This document shows, one piece after another, positions 61,973 to 64,000 of a DNA stretch of 64,000 bases. Below the pieces are notes generated by a model, which saw only the letters and a program-made list of their open reading frames with translations, had not been told where the DNA came from and made no database searches. How positions within the stretch are numbered: position 1 is the first letter of the stretch; each line of letters opens with the position of its first letter. Source of the DNA: Thermosynechococcaceae cyanobacterium Okahandja (GTDB taxonomy: Bacteria > Cyanobacteriota > Cyanobacteriia > Thermosynechococcales > Thermosynechococcaceae); NCBI GenBank assembly GCA_041530395.1, contig CP136945.1:2728001-2792000 (forward strand). The letters are read 5' to 3'. The translations under genes were made by a program, and so were the position numbers.

Positions 61973-62532
61973 AACTGCTGGCGGCTCATGGGTTGGGTCA
62001 CCTCGAGTCCTTCGCCCCCCAATACCCGCAACGGCTCGCCGCTAACCGAAATCCACACGGGTGCATTAGGGTCACCGGCTGTAGCGGTATAAATTAGTTG
62101 GCCTAAGCGTCCTTGCATCGAAGCGCTGCCGCCACCCCGGACAAACTCCGCCGACAGGTCAATGTGAATGCCATCCGCTTTTACCTCAACTCGATTCAAG
62201 CGGGTATTGGCGGGAATACTAGTGGCCACATCGCCGTTGGCCGGCCCTGCCAATAGGCGCTCTAGGCGCGATTTAATCAGAAGTTCTGGCTGGGCGGGGT
62301 TTGCCTCCAGACGCATGGTGGTTGGCACCAGAACCAACGTGTCGTCCTTATTCACAAGCCAAAATACTTGTGTGTCCTGCTGCTGCGCCCCGGTTGTGAC
62401 GGGTGGTGGTGAATCGCCGCCAGCGAACCAAGGGGGATTGAGGGTAAGCCAGACAGCGGTTCCTGCCGAAGCCAAGCCCACTGCCGCCAGCACAATCAGG
62501 GCGGGACGGGAACGGGTTACTTTCGAGATCAT
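61942..62532 (-). CDS. GerMN domain protein, membrane-anchored
   Basis: 196 residues from MISKVTRSRP. One N-terminal helix (PALIVLAAVGLASAGTAVWL) then a periplasmic GerMN domain: FWLVNKDDTLVLVPTTMRL, IPANTRLNRVEVKADGIHIDL (partly shown: RVEVKADGIHIDLSAEF) and RLGQLIYTATAGDP. GerMN domains are found in sporulation and cell-wall proteins; role in cyanobacteria unknown. Last gene of the M23-rsmG operon. Confidence 0.85.
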   Translation of the reverse strand: MISKVTRSRPALIVLAAVGLASAGTAVWLTLNPPWFAGGDSPPPVTTGAQQQDTQVFWLVNKDDTLVLVPTTMRLEANPAQPELLIKSRLERLLAGPANGDVATSIPANTRLNRVEVKADGIHIDLSAEFVRGGGSASMQGRLGQLIYTATAGDPNAPVWISVSGEPLRVLGGEGLEVTQPMSRQQFQAAFPLRSQ

Positions 62533-62559
62533 TTGGCGTGCCTTTGTGTAGGGGTGCAC

Positions 62560-63264
62560 CTAACTATTTTGGGACGCAGTGGGACGGGCGATCGGTTCCC
62601 CACGTTGCAGGTAGAGGCAGTGGCGCTGCGCTTGAGTAAGGGGGGTCACAAAGCCTTGCAACTCCAAAACGTGAGCGGAGTAGCGACGCAGCAGGGGGAT
62701 TAGGGCAGCCTCCTCAGCCGCTGTCCACTGACCGCGATACAGAATCAGAATACCCCCCGGGCGCACGCGGGGCAAACCGTACTGGCAGCAGCGGGTCAGA
62801 TCGCCCACCGCCCGCATCACGGCCAAGTCGTAGGTGGAGGGGTGATTTTCTGCCCGCCCCCACTCAGCCCTGAGGTGCTTTAATTCAAGGTGTTGAGGCA
62901 GCGATTCAAGGAATCTTACCTTCTTTTGGGTTGCCTCCAGTAAGGTCACGTGCCAGTCAGGCCGGGCGATCGCCACCGGTACTCCCGGAAAACCACCGCC
63001 ACTGCCAATATCAATCACCCGCTGAATCGAAACACCCCAAGGTTCAGATGCTGACCCCAACCATGGGGCAATGCCCCGCAGCGAATCCCAGAGGTGTTTT
63101 TCCCAAAAATCCGTTGCGGCGGTAATACGAGTGAGGTTCACCGACTGGTTAGCCGTTAAAATTGCCCGGTAAAACCGCTGAAACTGCTCCTGTTGCTGCG
63201 GTGTGGGCTGCCAGTGCAGCGTCTCTTCCCACAGGGAGTCCAGAACGGGGTTAGCTGTCGCCAT
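62560..63264 (-). CDS. rsmG: 16S rRNA (guanine-527-N7)-methyltransferase
   Basis: GidB family. 234 residues: LTRITAATDFWEKHLWDSL, SAM motif VIDIGSGGGFPGVPVAI, LLEATQKKVRFLESL and DLAVMRAVGDLTRC. The 5' end overlaps the upstream 104-residue gene by 14 bases. A second in-frame ATG directly before makes the start 63264 or 63267. Confidence 0.95.
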   Translation of the reverse strand: MATANPVLDSLWEETLHWQPTPQQQEQFQRFYRAILTANQSVNLTRITAATDFWEKHLWDSLRGIAPWLGSASEPWGVSIQRVIDIGSGGGFPGVPVAIARPDWHVTLLEATQKKVRFLESLPQHLELKHLRAEWGRAENHPSTYDLAVMRAVGDLTRCCQYGLPRVRPGGILILYRGQWTAAEEAALIPLLRRYSAHVLELQGFVTPLTQAQRHCLYLQRGEPIARPTASQNS

Positions 63265-63565
63265 CACCCGCCGGCAGTTCTTTTTTGGCGGTGAGCACGT
63301 CCCATGCCGCTTTCAGCCGCTCCTCGAAGTCCTTGACCTGTACCGAGACCGTATCGGCGTTGGCCTTAAGGTCGGCGATCGCTGCTTCTAGAGCCTTTTG
63401 CACATCTGCGGGCAGCGCCTTCAATTGAGCCGCGGCAAATCGTTGCAAGGCAGCCATGAGCGCCTTTGCTGCCTCAGCCACTTCTTCAGGGTTGGCGGTA
63501 GTCGGTTCAGATGTGGCGGCATCAACCGTTTCCGTCGTTTCCGTAGAGGTTGGTTCTTCAGACAT
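63251..63565 (-). CDS. Acidic helical hypothetical protein (104 aa)
   Basis: Starts MSEEPTSTETTETVD, an acidic Thr/Glu-rich disordered N-terminus, then an Ala/Leu/Lys-rich amphipathic helical region (AAKALMAALQRFAAAQLKALP, KDFEERLKAAWDVLTAKK). No family recognised. An ATG three codons upstream (MAHMSEE) is an alternative. Overlaps rsmG. Confidence 0.65.
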   Translation of the reverse strand: MSEEPTSTETTETVDAATSEPTTANPEEVAEAAKALMAALQRFAAAQLKALPADVQKALEAAIADLKANADTVSVQVKDFEERLKAAWDVLTAKKELPAGDGDS

Positions 63566-63621
63566 ATGCGCCATTGCTCCCAAGCAAACATCTAATGGTG
63601 AGTATAGCTTTTTCAATTGGA

Positions 63622-64000
63622 TTACCGCCAAGCCTGCGTCATCCATAGACGCGGGTCCACGCACTCGCCGTTGACGTAGAGTCCCCAGTGCAAATGGGGG
63701 CCGGTAGAAGCACCCGTGTTCCCCACCGTGCCAATCACCTGACCCGCTTCCACCATTTGTCCCTCCTGCACCTGAATTTGATCTAAGTGTAAGTAAATCG
63801 TTAAAACTCCCTGACCATGATCAATGCCAACCGTATTGCCGTGAATTAAAAACCCTTGGGCTTCGCGGCCTACAAGGGCAACCCGGCCCCGCTGCGCCGC
63901 CAACACCGCGGATCCCCGCGGCCCCGCATAATCAAGACCCCGATGAAAATAGTCTTGGGCAAACACGCCGTTGTAGTAGCGGCGGACACCGTAGGGGGTG
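63622..64000 (-). CDS. M23 family metallopeptidase, C-terminal part (runs off the right edge)
   Basis: LytM/M23 peptidoglycan endopeptidase. Visible: YGVRRYYNG, DYFHRGLDYAG (zinc His and Asp of HxxxD), GNTVGIDHGQGVLTIYLHLD, and TGPHLHWGLYVNG with the HxH zinc/catalytic motif. The substrate-binding Asn-Thr before GIDHG is present. The N-terminus lies beyond the window. First visible gene of the operon with rsmG. Confidence 0.92.
   Translation of the reverse strand, partial: TPYGVRRYYNGVFAQDYFHRGLDYAGPRGSAVLAAQRGRVALVGREAQGFLIHGNTVGIDHGQGVLTIYLHLDQIQVQEGQMVEAGQVIGTVGNTGASTGPHLHWGLYVNGECVDPRLWMTQAWR

Noticed and set aside
1-64000. tRNA, rRNA, tmRNA or known riboswitches
   Set aside because: Scanning the intergenic regions by eye I found no cloverleaf, ribosomal or familiar riboswitch sequence; a covariance search could still find a diverged one.
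1-64000. GCGATCGC octamers as regulatory sites
   Set aside because: They are the HIP1 repeat, spread through genes and gaps alike as in many cyanobacterial genomes.

Overview
The window looks like chromosome of a thermophilic unicellular cyanobacterium, most likely Thermosynechococcus or a close relative. The HIP1 octamer GCGATCGC is scattered throughout. Cyanobacterial markers include apcD, vipp1, hemH with a chlorophyll-binding tail, clpR, a CruA-type lycopene cyclase, and a close relative of the T. elongatus haem protein Tll0287. The genus is an inference; the phylum is secure.

Layout, left to right. Bases 1-5933 hold the start of smc and the ctaCDE operon for an aa3-type oxidase, all on the minus strand. 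An intact TnpB element (6020-7474) is followed by a plus-strand operon (GGDEF response regulator, FdC2-like ferredoxin, inositol phosphatase). Next come a small membrane protein, an SDR/M15 peptidase pair, a gutted TnpB element, ychF, a Uma2 nuclease-like gene, a dienelactone hydrolase pair, cruA, a MASE1 hybrid kinase, proB, apcD and the vipp1-ecfT-pabB operon. Bases 27566-41000 are mostly housekeeping: DUF3122 and the Tll0287-like haem protein, a group 2 sigma factor, a second intact TnpB of another family, ispE, an FHA histidine kinase, LOG, purB, rlmD, rpmG and rpsR.

The main accessory island is 40925-46430. Zinc-uptake genes znuA and znuC, behind a Zur-like operator, are followed not by znuB but by a CRISPR leader and a six-repeat array. 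A strong terminator closes the array. Two AT-richer or unusual genes follow: a membrane-anchored coiled-coil protein ending in a PD-(D/E)XK-like nuclease domain, and a protein with a CARF-like domain and a HEPN RNase motif (R439-x4-H444). No cas gene is visible. I read this as an orphan type III CRISPR effector module, and it is the best candidate here for an undescribed system.

Bases 46468-64000 return to core genes: an RND adaptor, hisH, furA-DUF2808-LD-carboxypeptidase, hmpF-like, clpR-mscL-sugar-binding lipoprotein, hemH, two transporters, and an operon of M23 peptidase, rsmG and a GerMN protein. They are interrupted by mobile DNA. One TnpB family is present as a decay series of 1455, 1048, 523 and 52 bp. 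All four copies sit next to TTAAC and end in GGGAGGATGTCAC. The two middle copies have lost the same scaffold hairpin and the tnpB stop codon. One copy reads in frame into hisH. The 52-bp copy supplies the ribosome-binding site of an amino-acid transporter. A separate IS605-type element (about 56590-58275) keeps tnpB but only the tail of tnpA.
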